A stretch of 64,000 nucleotides of DNA, taken from assembly GCF_002086285.1 (NCBI RefSeq), contig NZ_MVHU01000023.1, positions 17,291 to 81,290 of the forward strand. Reading direction: 5' to 3'. Of this stretch, positions 28,277 through 36,564 are shown piece after piece. The DNA is from Mycolicibacter kumamotonensis (lineage in GTDB: Bacteria; Actinomycetota; Actinomycetes; Mycobacteriales; Mycobacteriaceae). Position 1 is the first letter of the stretch. Every line of letters starts with the position of its first letter. The translations under genes were made by a program, and so were the position numbers. The notes beneath the pieces are model-generated. The model saw nothing but the letters and a program-made list of their open reading frames with translations. It was not told the DNA's origin and did no database searches.

Positions 28277-29017
28277 ATGAGCCTGGCCAGACAGCTGATC
28301 ACCGTAGCGACCGCTCCGGCACGGATCAGTCTGTCGATCGCCGACGCCGGGCTCGGTGTCGCCACGGCCGCGCTCGGGCTGGCCCGCCAGACGCTCGGGG
28401 AATCCCCGAACCAGGGGCCGGCCAACTCGATGGCGCACATGCTGGGCCTGGAGGACACGATCGCCCGGGCCAACCGGCTGGCCAAACTGATGGACGACGA
28501 CGCCCCGCTGGGGCGCGCGCTAGCGCCCGGCGGCCCGGTGGACCGGCTGCTGAGCCCGGGCGGGCTGGTCGACCAGCTGACCGGGCCGGGAGGCGTGCTG
28601 GACCGCCTCACCGCGGAGGGCGGCGGGTTGCAGCGTGCCCTGCAGCCCGGTGGGCTGGTCGATCAGCTGACCGACGAGGACGGGTTGATCGAGCGACTGC
28701 TCTCCGAGGACGGCCTGGCGGACCGGCTGCTGGCCGAGGGCGGGCTGATCGACAAGCTCACCGCGCGCAACGGACCGCTGGAGCAGCTGGCCAACGTCGC
28801 CGACACGTTGAGCCGTCTGGCGCCGGGTATGGAGGCACTGGAGCCGGCCATCGAGACGCTGCAGGAGGCTGTCATCGCCCTGACGCTGGTGGTCAACCCG
28901 CTGAGCAATATCGCCGAGCGCATTCCGCTGCTGCCCCGCCGGTCCGCACGGCGCCCGTCGTCGCGGCCGGTGCGCTCCCAGCGGGTGATCGACACCGACC
29001 CCGCCGACATCGAGTGA
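28277..29017 (+). CDS. Decapeptide-repeat protein of unknown function
   Basis: A 246-residue protein I cannot assign. Residues 1-70 are helical and apolar (SLARQLITVATAPARISLS, then ANRLAKLM). Residues 71-180 are eleven exact ten-residue units with consensus L-[LT]-x-x-G-G-L-[VI]-[DE]-[RQ], for example LLSPGGLVDQ, LTGPGGVLDR and LLAEGGLIDK; the first and last units are degenerate. Residues 181-245 hold a hydrophobic helix (EAVIALTLVVNPLSNIAERIP) and an Arg/Ser/Pro-rich tail. The strict ten-residue period suggests a regular solenoid or amphipathic helical rod. It diverges from phoP. Confidence 0.75.
   Translation: MSLARQLITVATAPARISLSIADAGLGVATAALGLARQTLGESPNQGPANSMAHMLGLEDTIARANRLAKLMDDDAPLGRALAPGGPVDRLLSPGGLVDQLTGPGGVLDRLTAEGGGLQRALQPGGLVDQLTDEDGLIERLLSEDGLADRLLAEGGLIDKLTARNGPLEQLANVADTLSRLAPGMEALEPAIETLQEAVIALTLVVNPLSNIAERIPLLPRRSARRPSSRPVRSQRVIDTDPADIE
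28487..28816 (+). repeat. Eleven 30-base units encoding ten-residue repeats
   Basis: Codons 71-180 of the gene starting at 28277, all in the same register with no insertions. Nine inner units are well conserved; units 1 and 11 are degenerate. Confidence 0.8.
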
Positions 29018-29085
29018 AGCCCTAGTACGACCGGCCAGCGGCGTACCGCGGTCGCCGGTAATGGTGCCCCCTGCCGCGATTCCTC

Positions 29086-29388
29086 GAGCCGCAGATTCTC
29101 CCGGCGATTCTCGCTTGCATCTCCATTGATGTGGTCGACGATCAGCGTCAAGGTCATGCCGTTCCAGTTACGCTCGATACCGCAGATCGCACAGCAACCG
29201 TGCTGCTGCTCATCGCGGTAGTCCCGGACGTAGTTGCCCAGGTGCGACGTGCGACCACAGATTCCGGTGTCGAGCCAGGCCGCCAAGAGCAGGCGTCGTT
29301 GATGTGCTTGTTGGCATGCGTTGCTGCAGAACGCTCTTAGCCGACGTCCTTCGACATCGGCTCCGAAGCCGAGACAGGTCACTGTCAC
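29086..29388 (-). pseudogene. Truncated HNH endonuclease remnant beside tRNA-Thr
   Basis: About 101 residues in frame from GTG 29388 match the small HNH nuclease family: FCSNACQQAHQRR with a downstream WL, then NYVRDYRDEQ, CCAICGIERNWNG and the catalytic VDHINGDASENRRENLRL. Homologues continue directly with a CPNCH zinc and catalytic motif, which is missing here; the frame runs on antisense into the decapeptide-repeat gene with unrelated sequence. The first zinc knuckle is also damaged (CLGF in place of CxxC). It starts 32 bases beyond the 3' end of tRNA-Thr on the same strand. Probably a relic of an integrated element. Confidence 0.65.
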
Positions 29389-29420
29389 AGACGGACGCTA
29401 TCCGCCGGTACCGACAGGAA

Positions 29421-29496
29421 TGGAGCCGCGTGAGAGACTCGAACTCTCGACATCCGCTTTACAAGAGCGACGCTCTACCAACTGAGCTAACGCGGC
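29421..29496 (-). tRNA. tRNA-Thr (anticodon UGU)
   Basis: A complete cloverleaf on the minus strand. The acceptor arm GCCGCGU pairs with ACGCGGC, the D arm is GCUC/GAGC, the anticodon arm UCGCU/AGCGG holds loop CUUGUAA (anticodon UGU), and the T arm is GAGAG/CUCUC with loop UUCGAGU. The 3' CCA is encoded in the DNA (TGG at 29421-29423 on the plus strand). UGU reads ACA and related threonine codons. Confidence 0.97.
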
Positions 29497-29576
29497 TGGG
29501 GCCCGCTCGATGAGCCATGGCGATTGTACGACGGCCGGCGCCGTTCCTGCTTTGGCCACGGTGGAAACGCGACTGC

Positions 29577-30437
29577 CTAGTCGCGGGTCAGGTACTCCAA
29601 CACCACCCGAGTGAAGGCGTCCTTGGCCTCGATCATGGCCCAGTGCCCGCAGTTTCCGAACACGTGCACCTCGGCGTTGGGGATGGTCCGCATCGGGACC
29701 AGCGCCATGTCCAGCGGGCTGACCCGGTCGTCGCGACCCCAGGTGACCAGCGTCGGCGTCGTGAGCCGGTGCATCGTCGCCCAGGGCAGCGGACCCTTGG
29801 ACGCCTGCATCATCTTCACCATGTTGGTGAAGGCTTCCTTGCCGTACATCCGCCGGGCGCTGGCCAGGGTGTCGGGGTCGGTGGCCAGCGCCCACCGCTC
29901 CTCGATGAGCTCGTCGGTGATCACCGACGGGTCGTAGACCATCGAGTGCAGCCAGCGCACCAGCGCGTCGCGGCTGGGGTTGTCGACGAAGTCCTGCAGC
30001 AGCCGGATGCCCTCGGCCGGTCCCGGCGTGAGCAGGTTGGTGCCGATGCCACCGATGGTGACCAGCTTGTCGACCTTGTCGGGGTTGCCGATCGCGTAGC
30101 CGATCCCGACGCCGCCGCCCATCGAGTTGCCGACGATGCTGAACCGGTCCAGGCCCAGCGCGTCGGAGAACGCCGCCACCGCGCCGAACGCGGTCACCAT
30201 CGGGTGCCCGCCGAAATCGTCGCTGACCCCGAACCCGGGGAACTCCAGCACCAGGCAGCGGAAGTGCTCGGCGAACGCGGGCAGCACCCCACGGTAGTTG
30301 CGCCAGCCGGTCACGCCCGGCCCGGAACCGTGCAGCAGCAGCAGCGTCGGCCCGTCCCCGGCTTCGTGGTAGCGCAGCACCCCTTGCTCGGTGGTGACCT
30401 CGCGCAGTGTCTCGTCGTGGCTCAGCTCTACCGCCAT
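29577..30437 (-). CDS. Alpha/beta-hydrolase of the meta-cleavage C-C hydrolase type (HsaD/MhpC-like)
   Basis: A 286-residue hydrolase from ATG 30437 behind a GAGGAG site. Oxyanion region LLLLHGSGPGVTGWRNY, nucleophile Ser in VGNSMGGGVGIG, Asp in WGRDDRVSP and His in FGNCGHWAM. The HGSGPG and GNCGHW signatures are those of C-C bond hydrolases such as HsaD, which opens a steroid-ring meta-cleavage product. HsaD itself is elsewhere in Mtb (Rv3569c), so this is a relative with an unknown substrate. It ends a leftward set of three genes with two SDRs under a KstR-like operator. Confidence 0.85.
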   Translation of the reverse strand: MAVELSHDETLREVTTEQGVLRYHEAGDGPTLLLLHGSGPGVTGWRNYRGVLPAFAEHFRCLVLEFPGFGVSDDFGGHPMVTAFGAVAAFSDALGLDRFSIVGNSMGGGVGIGYAIGNPDKVDKLVTIGGIGTNLLTPGPAEGIRLLQDFVDNPSRDALVRWLHSMVYDPSVITDELIEERWALATDPDTLASARRMYGKEAFTNMVKMMQASKGPLPWATMHRLTTPTLVTWGRDDRVSPLDMALVPMRTIPNAEVHVFGNCGHWAMIEAKDAFTRVVLEYLTRD

Positions 30438-30492
30438 GTGTCTCCTCACAGGTCCCGGAATTCTTTAGACACGCTAACGCCGACCGCGCCGG

Positions 30493-31350
30493 TCACGGTG
30501 CCGGGGTCCGCTCTTGCCCGCGTTTGAACCGCATCAGGTAGCGCGGTACCCGCAGAATCCCGACGCTGCGCGGCCAGTCGTCGGCGCGGAAGTAGGCGTC
30601 CGACCCACCGTCGACGAAGATCACGCTGCCGCAGAGGAAGTCGGCGGCATCGGAGAGCATGAACAGCATCCAGTCGGCCAGTTGGCCCGGATCCCCGAAA
30701 CCACCGACCGGTACCGGGAAGCTGCGGACGGCCTTCTCCTGGCCCGGGGTGGCGAGCTGCTTCTCCAGCAGCGGCGTCATGATCGCACCCGGCGCCAGCG
30801 CGTTGAGCCGGATACCCGCCCCCGCCCACGACGGCTCGACCGCCCGACGGCGCACCCAGCGCGACACCGCGATCTTGGAGGCCGCGTAGGCCAACGACGG
30901 CGCCCCCGGGCCGAACACGCGCAACCGGCGCACCGCCTTGGCCGCATTGCCGGTCAGCAGTGCCCGCACCGCGGATCGTGGCACCGCCGGCACCGTGGTG
31001 GTCGAATTACTGCCGATCACCACCACTTTGGCGGCACCGGTTGCGGCCAGCGCCGGTCGCCATGCCTCCAGCAGGTCGACGACCCCGAAGTAGTTGACCT
31101 GCAGGATCAGCCGCGTCGCCCGCGGAGTGGGGCCGACGCCGGCGGCCAGCACCGCCCCGTCGAGGCGGCCGCCGCAGAGCGCCAGCACCTGCTCGGACGC
31201 CGCCGCCCGCCCGTCCGGTCCGGACAGGTCGGCGACAACGTCGGCGTCGCGCAGGTCCACCCCGATCACGGTGTGCCCGGCCGCCCGCAGCTTCTCCGCC
31301 GCCTGCCGTCCCATACCGGAAGCCGATCCGGTGACCGCATACACGCCCAC
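30493..31350 (-). CDS. Short-chain dehydrogenase with C-terminal extension
   Basis: A 285-residue SDR from GTG 31350, two bases after the upstream SDR stop. It has TGSASGMGRQAAEKLRAAG, VVVIGSNSTTTV with the active Ser, YAASKIAVSRW with Tyr and Lys, and a regular VIFVDGGSDAYF end followed by about 25 basic residues (PRYLMRFKRGQ). The GSASGMG loop and the shortened central part resemble 3-alpha-hydroxysteroid dehydrogenase/carbonyl reductases. The basic tail is unusual and may contact membrane or partner. An in-frame extension to 31650 is spurious, as it overlaps the upstream SDR. Confidence 0.82.
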   Translation of the reverse strand: MGVYAVTGSASGMGRQAAEKLRAAGHTVIGVDLRDADVVADLSGPDGRAAASEQVLALCGGRLDGAVLAAGVGPTPRATRLILQVNYFGVVDLLEAWRPALAATGAAKVVVIGSNSTTTVPAVPRSAVRALLTGNAAKAVRRLRVFGPGAPSLAYAASKIAVSRWVRRRAVEPSWAGAGIRLNALAPGAIMTPLLEKQLATPGQEKAVRSFPVPVGGFGDPGQLADWMLFMLSDAADFLCGSVIFVDGGSDAYFRADDWPRSVGILRVPRYLMRFKRGQERTPAP

Positions 31351-31352
31351 GC

Positions 31353-32168
31353 TTACTCCCCCACCACGCCGCGCAAACCGTCCGCGCCGAACGCCGGCTC
31401 GAGCATCGCCGAGAAGTCCGGGCCACGGCGCAACATCTGCCCGCCGTCGACGTTGATGACTTGACCGGTGATGTAGCCGGCGGCGTCGCTGAGCAGGAAC
31501 AGCGCCAGGTTCGCGACGTCCTCGACCTCCCCGGGCCGGGGCAGCGGCGTGCAGACGCGGTAGTCCTCGCTCAGCTCCGGGGAGTCCAGGATCGGCGCTA
31601 CCAGCTCCGTGCGAGTCAGGCCTGGGCGGATGCTGTTCACCCGCACCCATGACGCACCCAATTCATCGGCGGCCAATTGCATCAGGTGATCCAGTGCCGA
31701 CTTGGTCGGCCCGTAGGCGCCGAACCAGCGATGGGTATTGCTGGCTGCGATCGAGGAGATCCCGACGAACGAGCCGCCGCCACCACGCACCAGCGCCCGT
31801 CCGGCGTGCTTGAGCACATACATCGAGCCGTTGATATTGAGGTCGACAGTGCGCCGCCACGCCTCCGAATCGATCTGGGTGATCGGCCCGATGGTCTGCG
31901 AACCGCCGGCACAGTGCACCACCCCGTGCAGCCGGCCGTGCTGCTGGACGGCCGTGTCGACGGCGGCGATAACGCTGTCTTCGTCGGTGACGTCCGCCGC
32001 GAAGTGGCGTACCCCGATCTCCGCGGCCACCGCCGCCAACCGCTCGGCGCCCCGGCCGACGATCACAACGTCGGCCCCGGCAGCGGCCAGCCCGGCTGCC
32101 ACCGCCTTGCCGATGCCGCTGCCACCCCCGGTGATCAGGTAGCTGCGGTCTTCGAAGGAAAGCTGCAC
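31353..32168 (-). CDS. Short-chain dehydrogenase/reductase
   Basis: A 271-residue classical SDR from GTG 32168 with a GAGGGG ribosome site. Motifs: ITGGGSGIGKAVAAGLAAAGA, HCAGGSQ in place of NNAG, GISSIAASN with the Ser, YGPTKSALD, and GQVINVDGGQMLRR. First gene of the leftward trio and preceded by a KstR-type operator at 32190-32203. Probably acts on a steroid-derived or acyl-CoA alcohol; exact substrate unknown. Confidence 0.87.
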   Translation of the reverse strand: MQLSFEDRSYLITGGGSGIGKAVAAGLAAAGADVVIVGRGAERLAAVAAEIGVRHFAADVTDEDSVIAAVDTAVQQHGRLHGVVHCAGGSQTIGPITQIDSEAWRRTVDLNINGSMYVLKHAGRALVRGGGGSFVGISSIAASNTHRWFGAYGPTKSALDHLMQLAADELGASWVRVNSIRPGLTRTELVAPILDSPELSEDYRVCTPLPRPGEVEDVANLALFLLSDAAGYITGQVINVDGGQMLRRGPDFSAMLEPAFGADGLRGVVGE

Positions 32169-32189
32169 GCCGGCCCCTCACGTCGAAAC

Positions 32190-32203
32190 TGAAACACGTT
32201 CTA
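32190..32203. promoter_or_regulatory. KstR-type operator before the SDR/SDR/hydrolase genes
   Basis: TGAAACACGTTCTA fits the KstR pattern TnnAACnnGTTnnA completely. It sits 21 bases upstream of the GTG start at 32168, where a bound repressor would block transcription. KstR is the cholesterol-catabolism repressor; assignment is by motif only. Confidence 0.65.
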
Positions 32204-32255
32204 ACTATGGAACCACGTCCGCGTGCTCAGCGAAACGATGAGGAGTGGCGCCTGC

Positions 32256-33167
32256 TCACGGCCGGTCGCGGCGGGCCAAGTCGGTGGCCGTGGCGGTGCG
32301 CCAGTCGGGCACCTCCGGCGGCAGCGCGATCGGGAACTTGTTGTCGTTATGCGCCGACCAGTGCGCGTGGCCCAGCTGGTGGATGTGGAAGCCGTGCCGC
32401 AGCGCCTCGGAGAAACCCATGGCGTCGGCGGCCGCGTTCACCGAGTCCTTGATCAGCAGCGCGGCCATCGTCGGCAGCTGCGCGATGCGGCGGGCGAATT
32501 CAAGGGTCTTCTCGGCCAGCTCGTCGACGCCGAACACCTTGGAGACCATGCCCAGCCGGTAGGCCTCGTCGGCGTCCAGCGAATCCCCGGTCAGCAGCAG
32601 CTCCTTGGCTTTACGCGGCCCGAATTCCCAAGGGTGGGCATAGTATTCGACGCCGGGCATGCCCAACCGCACCCCGACCACGTCGGAGAATCGGGCGTTG
32701 TCGGCGGCGACGATCAGGTCGCACGCCCAGATCAGCATCAATCCGGCGGAGATGGTGTTGCCCTGCACCTGCGCGATGGTGATCTTGCGCAATTCCCGCC
32801 AGCGGCAGGTGTTGGCGAAGTAGTAGTGCCACTCCTGCAGGTAGGTCTTCTCCACGGCCGGTTCGCGGGTCCCGCCGTGGCTGCGGAACGTCGGGTGCTG
32901 GGCGGGCCCGGCCCGGCGCTCGGCCACCGCCGCTTCCGAGCCCAGGTCGTGGCCGGCGGAGAAATTCTTGCCGCGCGCCGCCAGAATCACCACCCGCACG
33001 GCGTCGTCGGCCTCGGCACGGCCGAAAGCTTCGTCCAGCTGCACCAGCAGGGTGCGGTTCTGCGCGTTGTGGGTCTCGGGGCGGTTCAGCCAGATCCGGG
33101 CGATGCGCCCGTCGTCGAGGGTTTCATACTCGACGAGATCGCCGACCTGCTCCGATGTGGTCTCCAT
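32256..33167 (-). CDS. Enoyl-CoA hydratase/isomerase family protein
   Basis: A 303-residue crotonase-fold protein from ATG 33167. ILAARGKNFSAGHDLGSE and NTISAGLMLIWACDLIVAADNARFSD form the CoA and oxyanion site. The region around residues 90-125 is longer than in EchA-type hydratases and includes HPTFRSHGGTREPAVEKTYLQ-like sequence. The size and GHDLGSE motif resemble the EchA13 branch rather than EchA19. The active acid Glu positions of hydratases are not obvious (GMPGVEYYAHPW stands there). It precedes the KstR-type site and the SDR genes on the same strand. Confidence 0.82.
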   Translation of the reverse strand: METTSEQVGDLVEYETLDDGRIARIWLNRPETHNAQNRTLLVQLDEAFGRAEADDAVRVVILAARGKNFSAGHDLGSEAAVAERRAGPAQHPTFRSHGGTREPAVEKTYLQEWHYYFANTCRWRELRKITIAQVQGNTISAGLMLIWACDLIVAADNARFSDVVGVRLGMPGVEYYAHPWEFGPRKAKELLLTGDSLDADEAYRLGMVSKVFGVDELAEKTLEFARRIAQLPTMAALLIKDSVNAAADAMGFSEALRHGFHIHQLGHAHWSAHNDNKFPIALPPEVPDWRTATATDLARRDRP

Positions 33168-33226
33168 GTGGCCCCTCAACCTCCGCCCTTGCTGTCGTCC
33201 GCCTCACAGGTTACGGCGCACTTCGC

Positions 33227-33232
33227 TAGAGT
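33227..33232 (+). promoter_or_regulatory. Candidate -10 box for the Rv3489-like/otsA operon (leaderless)
   Basis: TAGAGT, six bases before ATG 33239. The spacing is right for a leaderless transcript starting on the ATG of the small upstream gene. Confidence 0.45.
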
Positions 33233-33238
33233 CGACTC

Positions 33239-33412
33239 ATGCCTGCTAAATCCGAACACGCCGACATCGACGACGTGGAGCCGCTGGCCGACAGCACCGC
33301 ACGCCAAGCCCGGCGGGTCGTGGCCGCCTACGCCGAGGACGCCGACGAGTGTCGGGTGTTTCTGTCCATGCTGGGGATCGGTCCCGCGAATACCGAGAAG
33401 CACGGGGCCTAA
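33239..33412 (+). CDS. Small conserved protein upstream of otsA (Rv3489-like)
   Basis: A 57-residue protein whose stop codon is directly followed by the otsA ATG. It reads MPAKSEHADIDDVEPLADST at the start and continues with a helical part around AYAEDADECRVFLSMLGIGP. In Mtb a small protein gene (Rv3489) occupies the same place before otsA. No function is known. Tight abutment suggests translational coupling with otsA. Confidence 0.75.
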   Translation: MPAKSEHADIDDVEPLADSTARQARRVVAAYAEDADECRVFLSMLGIGPANTEKHGA

Positions 33413-34864
33413 ATGCCCGGGTCGGGAGGCCATGGCGCGTCGGAGACCGGAGATTCCGATTTCGTCGTGGTGGCCAACCGGCTGCCTATCGATATCGACG
33501 TCCTGCCCGACGGTACGACGGCGTGGAAGCGCAGTCCGGGCGGATTGGTCACCGCGCTGGAGCCGCTGCTACGTAAGCGCCGGGGCGCCTGGGTGGGCTG
33601 GCCGGGCAGCACGGAAGGCCCCGACGGGCCGATCGACATCGAAGACCTGCGGCTGCACCCGGTGGCATTGAGCGCCACCGACATCGCCGACTACTACGAG
33701 GGCTTCTCCAACGCCACCCTGTGGCCGCTGTATCACGACGTGATCGTCAGGCCGACCTACCACCGCCAGTGGTGGGAGCGCTACGTCGACGTCAATCGCC
33801 GGTTCGCCGAGGCGACGACTCGGGCCGCCGCCCCCGGGGCCACGGTGTGGGTTCAGGACTATCAGCTGCAGCTGGTGCCCAAGATGCTGCGGACCCTGCG
33901 TCCCGACCTGACCATCGGTTTCTTCCTGCACATCCCGTTCCCACCGGTGGAGCTGTTCATGCAGCTGCCGTGGCGCAAAGAGATCGTCGACGGCCTGCTC
34001 GGCGCCGACCTGGTCGGCTTCCATCTGGCGGGCGGCGCACAGAACTTCTTGTTCCTGGCCCGCAACCTGACCGGCGCCCCCACCTCACGGGGTGCGGTCG
34101 GGGTGCGCAGCCGGTTCGGCGAGGTGACCCTGGCCGACCGCACGGTGCGAGTCGGCGCCTTTCCGATCTCGATCGACTCGGGCGAACTCGACCGCAAGGC
34201 ACGCGAGCGGGGAATTCGTCGGCGGGCCAAGGAGATCCGTGCCGAATTGGGCCACCCCCGCAAGATCCTGCTCGGAGTGGACCGCCTGGACTACACCAAG
34301 GGCATCGACGTGCGCCTCAAGGCGTTCAACGAACTGCTCGCCGAAGGCCGCGCCAAGCGGGACGACACGGTGCTGGTGCAGCTGGCAACGCCCAGCCGGG
34401 AGCGGGTGGAGAGCTACCAGATCCTGCGCGACGACATCGAGCGCCAGGTCGGCCATATCAACGGCGAGTACAGCGAAGTCGGCCACCCGGTGGTGCACTA
34501 CCTGCACCGGCCGGTCCCCCGTGATGAGCTGATCGCGTTCTTCGTGGCCAGCGACGTCATGCTGGTCACCCCCCTGCGCGACGGAATGAACCTGGTCGCC
34601 AAGGAATACGTGGCATGCCGCAGCGACTTGGGCGGCGCTTTGGTGTTGAGTGAGTTCACCGGTGCCGCAGCCGAATTGCGCCAGGCCTACCTGGTCAACC
34701 CTCACGACCTCGAGGGCGTCAAGGACGTCATCGAGGCCGCGATCAACCAGAGTCCCGAAGAGGGCCGCCGACGCATGCGCGCACTGCGCCGCCAGGTACT
34801 GGCCCACGACGTCGACCGCTGGGCCCGGTCGTTCCTCGACGCGCTCGCGGACTCCGCGGAGTAG
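33413..34864 (+). CDS. otsA: Trehalose-6-phosphate synthase
   Basis: A GT20 glycosyltransferase joining a glucosyl nucleotide and glucose 6-phosphate in trehalose synthesis, 483 residues. Conserved blocks: [12 protein letters not shown] and [10 protein letters not shown] (N-terminal sugar site), [41 protein letters not shown], and [19 protein letters not shown]. Full family length. Trehalose is the carbohydrate carrier for mycolic acids, so the gene is a core envelope function. It converges on a secreted-protein gene with a single base between stops. Confidence 0.96.
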   Translation: MPGSGGHGASETGDSDFVVVANRLPIDIDVLPDGTTAWKRSPGGLVTALEPLLRKRRGAWVGWPGSTEGPDGPIDIEDLRLHPVALSATDIADYYEGFSNATLWPLYHDVIVRPTYHRQWWERYVDVNRRFAEATTRAAAPGATVWVQDYQLQLVPKMLRTLRPDLTIGFFLHIPFPPVELFMQLPWRKEIVDGLLGADLVGFHLAGGAQNFLFLARNLTGAPTSRGAVGVRSRFGEVTLADRTVRVGAFPISIDSGELDRKARERGIRRRAKEIRAELGHPRKILLGVDRLDYTKGIDVRLKAFNELLAEGRAKRDDTVLVQLATPSRERVESYQILRDDIERQVGHINGEYSEVGHPVVHYLHRPVPRDELIAFFVASDVMLVTPLRDGMNLVAKEYVACRSDLGGALVLSEFTGAAAELRQAYLVNPHDLEGVKDVIEAAINQSPEEGRRRMRALRRQVLAHDVDRWARSFLDALADSAE

Positions 34865-34865
34865 C

Positions 34866-35405
34866 TCAGCTGCACAGGTGGATCGGGTTGTCCTGACAGG
34901 TCAGCGGGTAGTGGATGACCGGGTTGGGCAGCGGCGCGACGAACGTCAAGGTGAACGGGGTCTTCTCCAGCCCCGGCTGCCAGCCGCAGACTGCGTTGTG
35001 CGAGTGGGTGTAGGTGCCGCGCAGCGAGGTGTCGAACTGGTACATCTCTTCACTGCCGGCCGTGCTGCCGTCCGGGCATCGGGTGCCGGCCAGCAGCGGC
35101 GTGTGGTAGGTCCATTGTCCGTTGGCCAGCCGGTAGGAACCGGCCTGCCCCGGCGGGCCGTTGCTTTCGACCTGCAGCCTGCAGCCGATCGCCAGCTCCA
35201 GCGGCACTCGCCCGTCGCCGACCGTCGGAACGCACAGCGGATAGATCTTCCACGTCGCCGTGGTACCGCCGCCACTGTAGGTGTAGAGCCCCTCCAGGGT
35301 GCCTTCCGGCGCCGCGTCGCCGTCGGCGCCGGCCTCGACCGCCAGACCGGTACCGGCCGCCATCGCGATACCGAAGGCGGCCAGACCGCGAACGAGCCTC
35401 CTCAT
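34866..35405 (-). CDS. Secreted conserved mycobacterial protein (Rv3491-like)
   Basis: A 179-residue protein from ATG 35405 with a signal peptide (MRRLVRGLAAFGIAMAAGTGLAVEAGA). The mature part is beta-rich with several cysteines (in PLCVPTVG, GCRLQVE, TRCPDG, AVCGWQ, TCQDNP and the final HLCS), suggesting disulfides outside the cell. A GAGAGG site lies nine bases upstream. Located between otsA and the mce4 genes as in Mtb, where the neighbour Rv3491 is also an exported protein of unknown function; the strand differs from what I recall. Confidence 0.75.
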   Translation of the reverse strand: MRRLVRGLAAFGIAMAAGTGLAVEAGADGDAAPEGTLEGLYTYSGGGTTATWKIYPLCVPTVGDGRVPLELAIGCRLQVESNGPPGQAGSYRLANGQWTYHTPLLAGTRCPDGSTAGSEEMYQFDTSLRGTYTHSHNAVCGWQPGLEKTPFTLTFVAPLPNPVIHYPLTCQDNPIHLCS

Positions 35406-35422
35406 GGGGAACATCCTCTCAG

Positions 35423-35911
35423 CTAGATCGGCACGATATTGCTGATCAGCCACTTGCGGTCGACCTTGCGGAAGTCGACCCGCAGGCGACTGCCCTCGTA
35501 GTACTTCTCCTTGGACTTGCCCGTCACGGTGCGGTTGACGAAGACCAGCACCGAACCGGTGGTCCGCTTGGCGTCCAGGGGCCCGACGCCGACGACGTCG
35601 ACCTGATTCACCAGCTGCTTCTCCCGGGCCTGCGGGATGATCTCGTTGACGGCCCGGGTCTCGAACTCACGGCGGTAGTCGCCGGTGAACATCGGGAACG
35701 TCTCGGTCAGGCTGCGTTCCACCGTCTTGTACTCGTAGCCGAGCACTTTGGGAATCTCGTCGACCACGAGCTTGCTCAGTTCGCCGCGGGCCACTTCTCC
35801 GCCGCGCGTCTCGACCCGGCTCCAGTACAGCGATCCAGCTGTGGCGCCGAGAGCCACGAAGACACCGAGCAGGCCGGCCAGGGCGGCCAGCGTCAACCAG
35901 CGGCGGTTCAT
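35423..35911 (-). CDS. Mce4-associated membrane protein (Rv3492c-like)
   Basis: A 162-residue Mce-associated protein: short cytoplasmic N-terminus MNRRW, one transmembrane helix (about residues 5-28) and an external NTF2-like domain (VVDEIPKVLGYEYKTVERSLTETFPMFTGDYRREF, ending WLISNIVPI). Its ATG overlaps the preceding gene's stop by four bases. Mas/Mam-type proteins are needed for full Mce transporter assembly. Last gene of the mce4 operon. Confidence 0.9.
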   Translation of the reverse strand: MNRRWLTLAALAGLLGVFVALGATAGSLYWSRVETRGGEVARGELSKLVVDEIPKVLGYEYKTVERSLTETFPMFTGDYRREFETRAVNEIIPQAREKQLVNQVDVVGVGPLDAKRTTGSVLVFVNRTVTGKSKEKYYEGSRLRVDFRKVDRKWLISNIVPI

Positions 35912-36564
35912 CGGCTGCCGTCCGGCCACTTGAGGTCGTAGGCGGTCATATTGCCGGCGTCGTCCTCGTGCACGATGATCCGCAGCGCGTACGGCTGGGA
36001 CGGCTTGTTGACGCCGTCGGCATCGGTCGCCGTCGCGCGCATCGCCACCAGCACCGAGGCGTTGCCGGCGACCTCGTCCCGGCTCTCCAGGGCCGCGGCG
36101 TTGATCACGGCTTCCGAGCTGTGCTTGGTCTCGCGCAGCAGCGCCTTGAGGTTGTCGGCGTTGCCGGCCATGGTGTCGCGCAATGGGCCGCTGGTGCCCG
36201 CCACGAAGCGGTCCACCTGCTCGTTGATGGTGTCCGGCGTGTAGGTGTACATGTTCAGCACGGTCTGGACCGCGGTGTCGACGAAGCGCTGGTCGCGACT
36301 GTCGGCCGCGGCGGCGTGCCGATGCTGCAGCAGCAGTACGGCGACCAGCACACCCAGCACCGTGCTCGCCGCCAGGGCGGCGACTCCGGCAAACACCGCG
36401 ACCTGCCGCGCGTTGGCCGGGCGGCGCGGTGGTGGGCCGACCGGGCGGGCGACCCGCACGGCGGGCCGACTGGGAACCGGCACCGCAACTTCGGCGGCAT
36501 CACCGACCGGTCCGGCCGCCCGCGAGGCCCGACGACGACGGCGGGTGTCCTCGGGACCGGTCAC
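35908..36564 (-). CDS. Mce4-associated membrane protein (Rv3493c-like)
   Basis: A 218-residue protein from GTG 36564, overlapping the mce4F stop by four bases. Basic Arg-rich N-terminus (TRRRRRASRAAG), a transmembrane helix (QVAVFAGVAALAASTVLGVLVAVLLL) and an external domain with the Mce-associated pattern NMYTYTPDTINEQVDRFVAGTSGPLRD. Probably supports Mce4 complex stability. Same order as Rv3493c and Rv3492c after mce4F in Mtb. Confidence 0.9.
   Translation of the reverse strand: MTGPEDTRRRRRASRAAGPVGDAAEVAVPVPSRPAVRVARPVGPPPRRPANARQVAVFAGVAALAASTVLGVLVAVLLLQHRHAAAADSRDQRFVDTAVQTVLNMYTYTPDTINEQVDRFVAGTSGPLRDTMAGNADNLKALLRETKHSSEAVINAAALESRDEVAGNASVLVAMRATATDADGVNKPSQPYALRIIVHEDDAGNMTAYDLKWPDGSR

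Noticed and set aside
30465..30477. TTAG-N5-CTAA inverted repeat upstream of the C-C hydrolase as a KstR site
   Set aside because: It lacks AACnnGTT and matches the KstR pattern at few positions; arms are only four bases.
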